Source of the DNA: Streptomyces actinomycinicus
GTDB taxonomy: Bacteria > Actinomycetota > Actinomycetes > Streptomycetales > Streptomycetaceae
DNA: 64,000 nucleotides
Direction of reading: 5' to 3'
Assembly (NCBI RefSeq): GCF_016741775.1
Contig: NZ_JAERRK010000001.1
Coordinates: forward strand, 310,001 to 374,000
Part shown: positions 36,617-45,444 of the stretch, piece by piece
Position numbering within the stretch: position 1 is the first letter of the stretch
Layout: every line of letters starts with the position of its first letter
Program-made: the position numbers and the translations under genes
The notes under the pieces: generated by a model
The model's input: the letters and a program-made list of their open reading frames with translations, nothing else
Databases searched by the model: none
What the model was told of the DNA's origin: nothing

Positions 36617-37497
36617 GACTTCACCGCCCCGAAGGACAGTCCGCGCACCAGGTACCGCTGGATGGTCAGCGCGAGCAGCAGCGGCGGGACGACGGAGACG
36701 AGGGCGGCGGCGGCCGTGAGGTTGTACTTGGGCCGGTCGCCGCCGAGGAAGGACAGCGCGCCCACGGTCACGGTCTGGGCCTCGTTGGAGGTGAGGATCA
36801 GCGGGAAGACGAAGTTGTTCCAGGCAAAGATGAACGCCAGCAGCGACACGGCCGCGACGCCCGGCTTGACCAGCGGCAGGGCGACCTTGAAGAACGCCTG
36901 CGTGCGCGTGTACCCGTCGAGCAGGGCCGCCTGCTCCAGCTCCGGGGTGAGGTCCGCGAAGTACGAGCGCATGATCCACACCACCAGCGGCAGCGTGATC
37001 AGCTGCAGCACCCACACCATGCCGACGTACGTGTCGAACAGCCCCAGTTTCTGGTACAGCACGAACAGCGGGACGATCACCGTGAGTTCGGGCGCGAACC
37101 GGAACGACAGCAGCGTGAACATCAGGTTCTCGGAGCCCTTGAACCGCAGGCGCGCCGAGGCGTACGCGGCCGGCAGGCCGACCACCAGCGACAGTGCGAC
37201 CGCGCCCACCGACACCACCAGGCTGTTGCCGAAGAAGCGGGTGAAGGGGATGCCCTCGCGGTCGCCCAGCACGGTCCGGTACGACTCCAGGGTCGGGGTG
37301 AAGGAGAAGTAGGTGCTGAACAGCTGGTCGGCCGGTTTGAGGGAGAGGATCAGCATCCAGGCGACCGGGAACAGCGCGAAGACGAAGTACAGGATCAGGG
37401 CGGCGTCCGCCAGCCACCCGCCGAGCCGCCCCCGCGCCCGGACGCCCGCGGCCTGCCGCCCCCGCGCCCGGACGCCCGCTGCCTGCCGCCCCTTCAT
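36613..37497 (-). CDS. sugar ABC transporter permease (MalG type)
   Basis: The 294-aa permease has about six membrane helices and the EAA-type loop EQAALLDGYTRTQAFFKVAL preceding PLVKPGV. The first 25 residues are peculiar: a basic segment in which GRQAAGVRAR occurs twice in a row, encoded by a 30-bp tandem duplication. ATG 37497 overlaps the stop of the other permease (ATGA) and has GGAGGTG upstream. It forms the channel with the 37494-38378 permease. Confidence 0.9.
   Translation of the reverse strand: MKGRQAAGVRARGRQAAGVRARGRLGGWLADAALILYFVFALFPVAWMLILSLKPADQLFSTYFSFTPTLESYRTVLGDREGIPFTRFFGNSLVVSVGAVALSLVVGLPAAYASARLRFKGSENLMFTLLSFRFAPELTVIVPLFVLYQKLGLFDTYVGMVWVLQLITLPLVVWIMRSYFADLTPELEQAALLDGYTRTQAFFKVALPLVKPGVAAVSLLAFIFAWNNFVFPLILTSNEAQTVTVGALSFLGGDRPKYNLTAAAALVSVVPPLLLALTIQRYLVRGLSFGAVKS
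37425..37493 (-). repeat. 30-bp tandem duplication in the permease N-terminus
   Basis: Two 30-bp units (37425-37454 and 37455-37484), differing at one base, plus part of a third encode the doubled GRQAAGVRAR segment. Being in frame, the duplication only lengthens the cytoplasmic tail. Confidence 0.85.
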
Positions 37498-38378
37498 CCG
37501 GACACCTCCGCGGCCTTCCGCTGGATGCGGCCCAGACTCCGGACCAGCACCGCCGCCGCCAGGTAGACCACGGCCCACAGCACCACCGTGTAGCTGATCC
37601 CGAACGAGTACCGCTGGAACCGGATCGCCTCCAGATACGCCCGGATCTGCAGCACCACCGTGGAGTCGCCGGGGCCACCCTCGGTCAGCGCGTAGATGAT
37701 GTCGAAGACCTTCAGCGAGTCCATGAACCGGAAGATCACCGCGACCAGGACGTACGGCCACAGCATGGGCAGGGTCAGCCGCCGGAAGGTGTACCACCAG
37801 CCGGCGCCGTCCACGGCCGCCGCCTCGAACGGGGAGGCGGGCAGCGACCGCAGCCCGGCCAGGGCGAGGATCGCCACGAACGGCGTGTACACCCACACGT
37901 CCACGGCGATCGACGACAGCAGCGCCCCCGTCGGCGTGTCCGTCCACTGAACCCCGCCCAGACCGAGGGGTCTCAGCAGGTGGTTGACCACCCCCACGGA
38001 CGGCTGGAGCATCAGCTTCCACATGATCGCCGCGATCACCGGGGCGATCATCAGCGGCAGGATCAGGATCTTCTCCAGGACCCTGCCCACCAGCGACGAA
38101 CGGTGCAGCAGCAGCGCCACGGCCACCCCGAGCACGGTCTCCACCCCGGCCGCGCCGACCGCGTACAGCACGGTCACCCAGGCCGAGTTCCAGAAGGCGT
38201 CCTGGGTGAACACCGTCCGGTAGTTCTCGAGGCCGACCAGGTCCGGCTGCGGTTCGGCCGCCGAGAAGTCGAACAGCGTGTAGTACAGGCCGAGTCCGAA
38301 CGGGTAGAGGATCCCGCAGGTCAGCAGCAGGGCCGGGAGCACGAGGAGGTACGGCCGCAGCGCGGGGCGCGGGCGCAT
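37494..38378 (-). CDS. sugar ABC transporter permease (MalF type)
   Basis: This 294-aa permease has six predicted helices, starting with LRPYLLVLPALLLTCGILYP, and the EAA-type loop FEAAAVDGAGWWYTFRRLTL before PMLWPYV. Its start overlaps the stop of the binding-protein gene by one base (TGATG), and its stop overlaps the next permease start (ATGA). It pairs with the MalG-type permease to form the membrane channel of the importer. The substrate is unknown. Confidence 0.9.
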   Translation of the reverse strand: MRPRPALRPYLLVLPALLLTCGILYPFGLGLYYTLFDFSAAEPQPDLVGLENYRTVFTQDAFWNSAWVTVLYAVGAAGVETVLGVAVALLLHRSSLVGRVLEKILILPLMIAPVIAAIMWKLMLQPSVGVVNHLLRPLGLGGVQWTDTPTGALLSSIAVDVWVYTPFVAILALAGLRSLPASPFEAAAVDGAGWWYTFRRLTLPMLWPYVLVAVIFRFMDSLKVFDIIYALTEGGPGDSTVVLQIRAYLEAIRFQRYSFGISYTVVLWAVVYLAAAVLVRSLGRIQRKAAEVSG

Positions 38379-39814
38379 CAGCCGACCTTCGGCTTCAGGT
38401 CGCCCGCGAGGCCGTCCAGCACGGACTTCGCGTCCTTGCCGCCGTAGATCTCCTGCAGGGCCGCCGCCCAGCTGGTGGTGGCGTCGAAGAACTGTGCCTG
38501 CGGGGTGAACTGGATCTTCGTCTGGTCGGCGACCGTCTCGAAGGTCTCGATGAAGCCGGGCAGGTGCCTCATCTTGTCCTTGTACGCGCCGTCCTGGCTC
38601 ACCGACCTGCGCACCGGGTCGATGTGGTGGTGCGCCAGCGCGGCCCTGCGCAGGTGCTCCTTGCCGGTCGCCCACTGCAGGAACAGCCAGCTCGCGCTCT
38701 TCCGTCTGCTCCTGGCGTTCATGCCGAGCGACCAGATCCACATGTTGGTGGCGAGCGAACCGTCCGGCCCCTTCGGCCCCGGATGGAAGGCGATCTTCCC
38801 GGAGGCGGGGCTCGCGCCCTTCACGGCCTGGAAGTAGGCGGCCGTGTCGGCGTCGAACAGCATCGCGGCCTTCCGCGCGCCGAGGTCGCTGGAGCACTGG
38901 TACCAGGTGTACGACGTCCAGGACGGCGGCCCGCCCTGCTTCACCATGGCCGCCCAGTCCTCGGTGAAGGCGACCGCCTCCGGGGAGTTCATGGCGGGCG
39001 TGAGCCTGCCGCCGTCGACCGTGAAGTCGCGCAGCCCGTTGCGGGCGTACATCGTCATGAACCCGGGGTGGATGGTCGCCCAGCTCCGCGACCCGCGCAC
39101 GGCGATCCCGTACATGCCGTCGAACCCGGCGCCCGGAGCCTTCCGCTTGATCACCCCGGCCAGCTCGCGCAGCTCCTCGAACGACTCGGCCGGTTTCAGC
39201 CCCAGTCTGCGGAACACCTCGGTGTTGTAGGCGACCACGTTGGTCTCCCAGCCCCACGGCAGCGCGTACTGTCCGCCCCGGCCGAGCGGCGCGCCCGCCT
39301 TCAGTGACCACTGGTCGGCCCGGAGCAGGTTCGGGAAGAAGTCCGCCCGGTCCCATTCGGCTCCGGTCGCCGAGGAGTTGCGCATCCACGGGCCGAGGTC
39401 CTCCAGCCAGCCCGGCGGACCGTACTGCCAGACCATGTAGGCGCCGAGCATGAAGACGTCGTAGGAGGCGCGTCCGCTCGACAGGTCGACGGTGAGCTTG
39501 TCGAAGTAGTTGTCCTCCGGGAAGACGTCGTAGCTCACCTCGATGCCGGTCTTCTCGGTGAACGACTTCAGGTCGGCGATCAGGGCGTCCGTGTACGGGT
39601 GCTTGTTCAGCAGCGCCTTGACGGTGGTGCCCTTCTCCCGCTTCCAGTCGAAGGCCCCGGTGACGTCGTCCGCGGCCGAACCACCGTCCCCGTTGCCGTC
39701 GTTGCCGCCGAAACCGGTGCCGCAGGCCGAGAGCAGCGGGGTCGCGGCCGTACCTGCGGCGAGGGCGCCGGCGAGAGCGAGGAAGCGTCGGCGGTCGTGC
39801 ACGTGCCTGTCCAT
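38378..39814 (-). CDS. Tat lipoprotein, sugar ABC substrate-binding protein
   Basis: The 478-aa protein is the first gene of the operon. Its signal peptide combines a twin-arginine motif (DRRRFLALAG) with a lipobox (LLSACG), so it is probably exported folded by Tat and anchored as a lipoprotein, a common route in Streptomyces. The mature part is an extracellular solute-binding protein of the MalE/UgpB type (YDVFMLGAYMVWQYG, ALPWGWETNVVAYN). ATG 39814 has GGAGG 6 nt upstream. Upstream lies the divergent FGGY kinase, and a 12-bp palindrome stands between them. Confidence 0.9.
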   Translation of the reverse strand: MDRHVHDRRRFLALAGALAAGTAATPLLSACGTGFGGNDGNGDGGSAADDVTGAFDWKREKGTTVKALLNKHPYTDALIADLKSFTEKTGIEVSYDVFPEDNYFDKLTVDLSSGRASYDVFMLGAYMVWQYGPPGWLEDLGPWMRNSSATGAEWDRADFFPNLLRADQWSLKAGAPLGRGGQYALPWGWETNVVAYNTEVFRRLGLKPAESFEELRELAGVIKRKAPGAGFDGMYGIAVRGSRSWATIHPGFMTMYARNGLRDFTVDGGRLTPAMNSPEAVAFTEDWAAMVKQGGPPSWTSYTWYQCSSDLGARKAAMLFDADTAAYFQAVKGASPASGKIAFHPGPKGPDGSLATNMWIWSLGMNARSRRKSASWLFLQWATGKEHLRRAALAHHHIDPVRRSVSQDGAYKDKMRHLPGFIETFETVADQTKIQFTPQAQFFDATTSWAAALQEIYGGKDAKSVLDGLAGDLKPKVG

Positions 39815-39861
39815 CCGGGACCTCCGTCGGTGGGGCGGTGGGGTCTGGCGGGTTAACAGTG

Positions 39862-39873
39862 CGAGTCGACTCG
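39862..39873. promoter_or_regulatory. palindrome in the divergent control region of the sugar cluster
   Basis: CGAGTCGACTCG is a perfect 12-bp palindrome in the 180-bp region between the binding-protein gene (start 39814) and the divergent kinase (start 39995). It is the best operator candidate for the DeoR regulator, although DeoR sites are often longer direct repeats. Confidence 0.4.
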
Positions 39874-39994
39874 ACAACAGAGGGTGTAACGGCGACGAAG
39901 GCCCGTCAATCCCTTGTGCACGGGGAAACCAGGGGCAAATCTCAGAGGGGAGTGGGAAGTTCACAGAGCCGGTCGCGATGAGCGGGAGGTTCGG

Positions 39995-41416
39995 ATGGAG
40001 TGGGCGTGGCTCGGGGTGGACCTCGGCACGCAGGGAGCGCGGGCCCTGCTCGTCACGGCCGACGGCAGGGTGCTCGGCGGCGGGACGGCACCACTGCTGC
40101 GCGGGCGCCGGGAGGGCGTACGGCACGAACAGGACCCGGCGGAGTGGTGGGAGGCGGTGTGCACGGCCTGCCGGGCGGCGCTCGACGGGGTGCGGGCGCG
40201 GGTGGGCGGGCTCGCGGTGTGCGGGACCTCCGGGACCGTGCTGCTCACCGACGGCTCGGGCCGCCCGCTGGCACCGGCCCTGATGTACGACGACCGGCGG
40301 GCCGCGGCCGAGGGCGCGCGGCTGCGGTCGGCCGGGCTCGCGGTGCAGGACACCTGGGCGCTGCCCAAGGTGCGCTGGCTGGTCGACCGGCACGGTGCCG
40401 GCCGGGTCGCGCACCAGCCCGACGTGATCACGTCCCGGCTGGTCGGACACCCGGTGCCCAGCGACTCCAGCCACGCCCTGAAGACGGCCTACGACCTGCG
40501 GCGCGCCGCCTGGCCGGACATCACCGGGCTGCCCGCGGGCGTGCTCCCGGACGTCGTCCGCCCCGGCACCCGGCTCGGCGAGGTCTGCGCGGCGGCCGCC
40601 GACGCCACCGGCATCCCGGCCGGCACGCCCGTCATCGCCGGCATGACCGACGGCTGCGCTGCCCAGATCGCCGCCGGCGCGCTGCGCGAGGGCGCCTGGA
40701 ACTCGGTGCTCGGGACGACACTGGTGCTGAAGGGCGCGGCCGCCGAGCCGGTGCACGACCCGGCGGGCGTGGTCTACAACCACCGGTCGCCGGAAGGGGC
40801 CTGGTGGCCGGGCGGCGCCTCCAGCGTCGGGGCCGGCATCCTCACCGCCCGCTTCCCGGGCGCCGACCAGGCCGCGCTGGACGCCCGGGCGGCCGGCTTC
40901 GAACCGTCGAGCGCGGTGGCCTACCCCCTCGTCTCACCCGGTGAACGCTTCCCGTTCCACGCCCCCGGGGCCACCGCCCTCCTCCTCGGCGACCCGGAGT
41001 CGGACGCCGACCTGTGGGCGGCCCTCCTGCAGGGCGTCGCCTTCGCGGAACGCCTCTGCCTGGACTACCTCCACCACCTGGGCGCCCCCCTCGACGGCCC
41101 CCTCACCTTCACCGGGGGTGCCGCCCGCAGCGCCTACTGGACGCAGCTCCGCGCCGACGTCCTGGGCCGCCCGGTGCGGGTACCGGCCCGCACCGAACCG
41201 GCCCTGGGCATGGCGGCGCTGGCCGCGTACGGCACGGGGGCCGGGCCGGCGCTCGCGGACACCGCCGAGGGCATGGTGCGCTCCGGTACGACGGTCGACC
41301 CCCGCCCGGAGCGCACGCCCCGCTTCACCGAGCCGTACGCCCGGCTGGTGGGGGAGCTGGAGGCGCGGGGCTGGCTGCCGCGCCCGGTGGCCCGGCATGC
41401 GCGGGGCCGGTTGTGA
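39995..41416 (+). CDS. FGGY-family carbohydrate kinase, divergent from the sugar operon
   Basis: This 473-aa kinase has the phosphate loop GVDLGTQGARALLVTADGRV, a middle block GTSGTVLLTDGSGRPLAPAL and the C-terminal motif TGGAARSAYWTQLRADVLGR. It is only distantly similar to the kinase at 31190-32617, so the two probably act on different compounds of one pathway or on isomers. ATG 39995 has GGGAGG 5 nt upstream. It is transcribed away from the ABC operon, sharing the control region. Confidence 0.87.
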   Translation: MEWAWLGVDLGTQGARALLVTADGRVLGGGTAPLLRGRREGVRHEQDPAEWWEAVCTACRAALDGVRARVGGLAVCGTSGTVLLTDGSGRPLAPALMYDDRRAAAEGARLRSAGLAVQDTWALPKVRWLVDRHGAGRVAHQPDVITSRLVGHPVPSDSSHALKTAYDLRRAAWPDITGLPAGVLPDVVRPGTRLGEVCAAAADATGIPAGTPVIAGMTDGCAAQIAAGALREGAWNSVLGTTLVLKGAAAEPVHDPAGVVYNHRSPEGAWWPGGASSVGAGILTARFPGADQAALDARAAGFEPSSAVAYPLVSPGERFPFHAPGATALLLGDPESDADLWAALLQGVAFAERLCLDYLHHLGAPLDGPLTFTGGAARSAYWTQLRADVLGRPVRVPARTEPALGMAALAAYGTGAGPALADTAEGMVRSGTTVDPRPERTPRFTEPYARLVGELEARGWLPRPVARHARGRL

Positions 41417-41541
41417 GGGACGGCCCGCGCAGGGTCCGGCACCGCCGGTCCGTGCCGTCACCGTCGCCCGGCGCCGCGGCGGACGAGAAGCCGGCCGCGA
41501 AGGACGCCCCCGGCGGCGGAAGACCCGCGATACTGCTGCCC

Positions 41542-42153
41542 ATGACCTCCGCCACCCTCCTCCTGGCCCGCCACGGCGAGACTGTCTGGCACGCGGAGAA
41601 CCGGTACGCGGGAGTCAGCGACGTGTCCCTGACGGACACCGGGCGGGCGCAGGCCGAGGCGCTGGGCCGGTGGGCGGCCGCACATCCCGTGGAGGCGGTC
41701 TGGACCTCGCCGCTGTCCCGCGCGGTCGCCACCGCCGAGCCCGCCTGCCGGGCCCTCGGTGTCACCGCGCGCAGTGAAACGGGCCTGCGGGAGTGCGACT
41801 TCGGCGTGGTGGAGGGCCGTACCCTCGCGGAGTTCGCGGCGCAGGACCCGGACGCGGCGGAGGCGTTCCGCACCGACCCGGTGGCACACCCGTTCCCCGG
41901 CGCCGAGGACCCCCGCGCGGCGGCGGAGCGCGGCACGGCCGCCCTGCGCCGGATCGCGGCCGCCCATCCCGGCGGCCGGGTCCTGGTGGTCGCCCACAAC
42001 ACCCTGCTGCGGCTGGTGCTGTGCTCGCTCCTCGGCATCCCGCTCGCCGAGTACCGCAGGGTCCTCCCGCGGCTGCGCAACGCCGCCGTGACCGAGGTCC
42101 GCATCGGCGCTGAACACACCGCACTGCTCTCGCTCAACGTGCCCTGCGCATGA
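41542..42153 (+). CDS. histidine phosphatase family protein
   Basis: The 203-aa protein belongs to the phosphoglycerate mutase-like branch: the phospho-accepting His is in LARHGETVWHAENRYAG, and the second His is in VLVVAHNTLLRLVL. It removes phosphate from a small metabolite; in this context a sugar phosphate is plausible but unproven. ATG 41542 has no SD site; GATACT just upstream (41529-41534) suggests a leaderless mRNA. It follows the FGGY kinase by 125 bp and ends in a strong terminator shared with sodF. Confidence 0.87.
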   Translation: MTSATLLLARHGETVWHAENRYAGVSDVSLTDTGRAQAEALGRWAAAHPVEAVWTSPLSRAVATAEPACRALGVTARSETGLRECDFGVVEGRTLAEFAAQDPDAAEAFRTDPVAHPFPGAEDPRAAAERGTAALRRIAAAHPGGRVLVVAHNTLLRLVLCSLLGIPLAEYRRVLPRLRNAAVTEVRIGAEHTALLSLNVPCA

Positions 42154-42190
42154 GAGGACCCCCGCGAGTCACGTCCTCGCGGGGGTCCTC
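42154..42190. terminator. bidirectional terminator between histidine phosphatase and sodF
   Basis: A perfect 15-bp stem (42154-42168 with 42176-42190) with a 7-base loop begins at the base after the phosphatase stop codon; sodF ends 72 bp further on the opposite strand. Confidence 0.83.
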
Positions 42191-42261
42191 CCCTCATCCG
42201 CCTGCCCGGTGAAAGGTGAGAAGACGATCACGAGGCAGGACGTTTCCCGGGCGGGGCCGGC

Positions 42262-42909
42262 TCAGGGGGCGAGCAGCAGCACGTCCGTGCGCGACGCGGC
42301 GGCCGCGTACCGGCGGGCCACGTCCTGCCAGTCGACGACCTGCCACATCGCCTCGATGAAGTCCACCTTCTGGTTGCGGTACTGGAGGTAGAAGGCGTGC
42401 TCCCAGGCGTCGAAGACCAGGATCGGGGTGGTGCCCTGGCCCACGTTGCCCTGGTGGTCGTAGACCTGCTCCACGATCAGGCGCCCGCTCAGCGGCTCGT
42501 ACGCCAGCACGCCCCAGCCCGACCCCTGGGTGGTGGCCGAGGCCTTGGACAGCTGGGCCCTGAACGCGGCGAAGGAGCCGAACGACTCCTTGATCGCGTC
42601 GGCCAGTTCGCCCACGCCGTCGGCGGCCAGCGGCTCGCCGCCGCCGTCCTTCGGGCCGGTCATGTTCTGCCAGTAGATCGAGTGCAGGATGTGCCCGGAG
42701 AGGTGGAAGGCCAGGTTCTTTTCCAGCCCGTTGACCGAGCCCCACGACTCCTTGTCACGCGCCTCGGCGAGCTGCTCCAGGGTGTCGTTGGCGCCCTTCA
42801 CGTAGGCGGCGTGGTGCTTGTCGTGGTGCAGCTCGATGATCTCGGGGCTGATCACGGGGGCGAGCGCCGCGTAGTCGTAGGGCAGGTCGGGCAGCGTGTA
42901 CACGGGCAT
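42262..42909 (-). CDS. sodF: iron (iron-zinc type) superoxide dismutase
   Basis: The 215-aa enzyme converts superoxide to hydrogen peroxide and oxygen. Metal ligands are His28, His76, Asp167 and His171 ([16 protein letters not shown]). The sequence begins [15 protein letters not shown] as in Streptomyces SodF. ATG 42909 has GGAGGGG 7 nt upstream. In S. coelicolor, sodF is repressed by nickel-bound Nur while the nickel enzyme SodN is made. A perfect Nur box (42933-42949) lies 24 bp upstream of this start, so the same control is expected here. Confidence 0.95.
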   Translation of the reverse strand: MPVYTLPDLPYDYAALAPVISPEIIELHHDKHHAAYVKGANDTLEQLAEARDKESWGSVNGLEKNLAFHLSGHILHSIYWQNMTGPKDGGGEPLAADGVGELADAIKESFGSFAAFRAQLSKASATTQGSGWGVLAYEPLSGRLIVEQVYDHQGNVGQGTTPILVFDAWEHAFYLQYRNQKVDFIEAMWQVVDWQDVARRYAAAASRTDVLLLAP

Positions 42910-42932
42910 GGGTGATCCCCTCCGGAACCTTA

Positions 42933-42949
42933 TTGCAAGTAGCTTGCAA
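42933..42949 (-). promoter_or_regulatory. Nur operator (nickel-responsive) of sodF
   Basis: TTGCAA-GTAGC-TTGCAA matches the published Nur-box form TTGCAA-N5-TTGCAA exactly. It lies just upstream of the sodF RBS, near the expected start of transcription, where Nur with Ni2+ would block transcription. Confidence 0.85.
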
Positions 42950-42985
42950 CTACACGCTAGCAATAACAACGTCGGAACAACAGAA

Positions 42986-43014
42986 AGGCCCCCACGTGTC
43001 GCACGTGGGGGCCT
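42986..43014 (-). terminator. terminator after the amino-acid permease gene
   Basis: AGGCCCCCACGTG (42986-42998) pairs with CACGTGGGGGCCT (43002-43014) around TCG; the minus strand continues with TTTCTG. It insulates sodF from its upstream neighbour. Confidence 0.82.
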
Positions 43015-43029
43015 CTTCGGGCAGGAGGG

Positions 43030-44412
43030 TCAGCGCCGGGCGCGGGCCCGCTGCCAGGCGTATCCGACGGCCGCCAGGACCAGCGTCATCGCGCCCGTCG
43101 AGTACAGCTGGACCCGGGTGTCCGGCTCCCGCGCCATCAGGACGAAGATGGCCACCATGCCGGCCAGCGCCACCCAGGTCAGCCACGGGAACGCCCACAT
43201 CCGGACGACCAGCTTCTCGGGGGCCTCGCGTTCGATCCGCCGGCGCAGCATGAGCTGGGAGACCGCGATGAAGATCCAGACGACCAGGATGACCGCGCCG
43301 ATCATGTTGAGCAGCCAGGGGAAGACGTCGTCCGGGCGCCAGTAGCTCAGCAGCACGCAGACGAAGCCGAAGAAGCACGACGTGAGCACCGCGATCCGGG
43401 GGACCCCGCCGGACAGCTTCGCCAGCACCTTCGGGCCCTGGCCGCGCTCGACCAGCGAGTAGGCGATCCGCGAGGAGCCGTAGATGTTGGCGTTCATCGC
43501 GGACAGCAGGGCCACCAGCACGACCACGTTCATCAGCTGGCCCGCCCCCGGGATGCCGAGGTGGTCGAGCGTGGCCACGTACGGGCCCTTCTCCACGACC
43601 TCCTCGGAGTCCCACGGGACCAGGGTGACCACGACCGCCATCGAGCCGATGTAGAAGAGCGCGATGCGCCACATCGCCGTCCGCACGGCGGAGGCCACGC
43701 CCCGTACCGGGTCCTCCGACTCGGCGGCCGCGATGGTGACCGTCTCCAGGCCGCCGTACGCGAACACCGAGGCCAGCAGGCCGACCAGCAGGCCCTCGCT
43801 GCCGTGGGGCATGAAGTCGGTCAGGTTCGAGGCGCCGGGCGCGTCGACGTCCGGCAGGACACCCGTCATGGCCAGCACGCCGAGCACGAGGAACAGGCTG
43901 ATCGCGCCGACCTTCAGGGCCGCGAACCAGAACTCGAACTCGCCGAAGTTCTTCACGGCGGCCAGGTTCGCCCCGCAGAACACCACCATGAACAGGGCCA
44001 CCCACATCCACTGCGGGGTGCCCGGCAGCCAGCCCTGGACGATCTTCGCGGCGCCGATGCCCTCCAGGCCTACCGCCGTGCAGAGCAGCACCCAGAACGA
44101 CCAGCCGGCGGTGAAGCCGGCCCAGGGGCCCATCGCCCGCTCGGCGTGCGCCGAGAAGGAGCCCGACGACGGGTACGCGGCCGACATCTCGCCGAGCATC
44201 CGCATCACCAGCATCACCAGGAGGCCGGAGACGGTGTAGGCGATCACGATGGACGGGCCGGCTGCGGCGATGCCCGCACCGGAGCCGACGAACAGGCCGG
44301 CGCCGATCACGCCGCCGAGGGCGATCATCGACAGGTGGCGCTGCTTGAGGCCGTGCGAGAGGGAGTCGGGCTGCTCTTGCGGCGGCGTCTGTGTGGTCGT
44401 GCTGCTGGGCAT
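43030..44412 (-). CDS. amino acid permease (APC superfamily, GabP/AnsP-like)
   Basis: The 460-aa protein has about twelve membrane helices. The family signature follows the N-terminal tail: RHLSMIALGGVIGAGLFVGS, with the unwound helix-1 motif GVIGAGLF. EFEFWFAALKV and AESEDPVRG are also typical of amino-acid/GABA permeases. It imports an amino acid by proton symport; the substrate is not known. ATG 44412 has GGGGAAG about 9 nt upstream. It is monocistronic and is related to the second permease at 51904-53322. Confidence 0.92.
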   Translation of the reverse strand: MPSSTTTQTPPQEQPDSLSHGLKQRHLSMIALGGVIGAGLFVGSGAGIAAAGPSIVIAYTVSGLLVMLVMRMLGEMSAAYPSSGSFSAHAERAMGPWAGFTAGWSFWVLLCTAVGLEGIGAAKIVQGWLPGTPQWMWVALFMVVFCGANLAAVKNFGEFEFWFAALKVGAISLFLVLGVLAMTGVLPDVDAPGASNLTDFMPHGSEGLLVGLLASVFAYGGLETVTIAAAESEDPVRGVASAVRTAMWRIALFYIGSMAVVVTLVPWDSEEVVEKGPYVATLDHLGIPGAGQLMNVVVLVALLSAMNANIYGSSRIAYSLVERGQGPKVLAKLSGGVPRIAVLTSCFFGFVCVLLSYWRPDDVFPWLLNMIGAVILVVWIFIAVSQLMLRRRIEREAPEKLVVRMWAFPWLTWVALAGMVAIFVLMAREPDTRVQLYSTGAMTLVLAAVGYAWQRARARR

Positions 44413-44460
44413 GGGTGCGGCTTCCCCAGTGCAATAGGAGGGTAAAAACCCAGCCAGTCT

Positions 44461-44494
44461 GGGCGGCCCGTCCGCTGAGGCGAAGGGGCCGCCC
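44461..44494 (-). terminator. terminator at the end of the sulfonate operon
   Basis: GGGCGGCCC (44461-44469) pairs with GGGCCGCCC (44486-44494). It lies 40 bp past the TauD-like stop codon and upstream of the amino-acid permease start. Confidence 0.68.
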
Positions 44495-44533
44495 ACTATC
44501 CGGACACCCCCTGCACACAGGGTGAACCCGCGG

Positions 44534-45430
44534 TCACGCTGCCGTGAGCACCGGCGTGTAGTGCGAGGCGTCGCCCTCGATCGAGTAGCTCTCCTTGCCG
44601 TCGATGCCGGCCGGCACGTCACCGGCGACGGTCACCCGGTGCAGCCGCCGTGGCCGTCCGTCGTAGTTGTCGACGGCGTAGTGCTGGGTGATGCGGTTGT
44701 CGAAGAGGACGAGCTGGTTCTGCGACCAGCGCCACCGCAGCACGTTCTCCGGACGGGTGACGTACGCCTGGAGCAGGTCCAGGATCCTTCGGGACTCACC
44801 GGCCGACAGGCCGACGATCCGCTGCGCGAACCCGCCGATGAACAGCCCGCGCTCGCCGGTCAGCGGGTGCACCCGGACCACCGGGTGGGCGGTGCGGTAC
44901 GTGATGGACGTGAACTCGGCCCGCTGGGCGGCCCTCTCCTCGTCCACCTCCTCGTCCGGCACCGCGTAGTCGTAGTCGTTGGTGTGCTCGGCCCACAGGG
45001 TGTCGGCGAAGCGGCGCAGCGGCTCGGGCAGGTCGCGGTAGGCCGCCGCCGCACTCGCGATCAGGGTCTCGCCCCCGTACGGCGGGACCGTGATGCTGCG
45101 CAGGGTGCTGGCCTGCGGCGGGTTGAGGACGAAGGTGACGTCGGTGTGCCAGTGGTTGGCGCGGCCCCGTTCGCTGTCGACCGGCAGCACGTGCGGGGCA
45201 CCGTCGACCGCGCCGACCGTCGGGTGGGCGGTGGTCAGCTCACCGAAGTGCCGGGCGAAGGCCTGCTGGCCCTCGTCGTCCAGGCGCACGTCGTCGAAGA
45301 CGAGCGCCTTGTGCACGTTGAGGGCTTCCCGGACCGCGGCGACCTCCTCCGCGGCGAGCGGCCGGGAGATGTCGACGCCGGAGACCTTCGCTCCGATGCG
45401 TGCGGTGACCTTGGTGATCTCGATGGACAT
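44534..45430 (-). CDS. TauD/TfdA-family alpha-ketoglutarate dioxygenase
   Basis: This 298-aa non-heme iron enzyme has the facial triad His95-x-Asp97 (HWHTDVTF) and His250 (ITQHYAVDNYDGRPRR), with Arg265 for alpha-ketoglutarate. TauD enzymes oxidise a sulfonate or sulfate ester and release sulfite for growth without sulfate. It is the last gene of the binding protein-permease-ATPase-monooxygenase operon, 14 bp after the monooxygenase stop. A taurine- or alkylsulfate-like substrate is likely, but the exact one cannot be told from sequence. Confidence 0.88.
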   Translation of the reverse strand: MSIEITKVTARIGAKVSGVDISRPLAAEEVAAVREALNVHKALVFDDVRLDDEGQQAFARHFGELTTAHPTVGAVDGAPHVLPVDSERGRANHWHTDVTFVLNPPQASTLRSITVPPYGGETLIASAAAAYRDLPEPLRRFADTLWAEHTNDYDYAVPDEEVDEERAAQRAEFTSITYRTAHPVVRVHPLTGERGLFIGGFAQRIVGLSAGESRRILDLLQAYVTRPENVLRWRWSQNQLVLFDNRITQHYAVDNYDGRPRRLHRVTVAGDVPAGIDGKESYSIEGDASHYTPVLTAA

Positions 45431-45444
45431 GTGCGCTGGTCCTT

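Noticed and set aside
31190-41416. Autoinducer-2 (Lsr) uptake system
   Set aside because: An FGGY kinase with an ABC importer can suggest LsrK, but there is no LsrF/LsrG-like gene, the regulator is DeoR-like and the binding protein is of the MalE/UgpB type. The substrate was left open.
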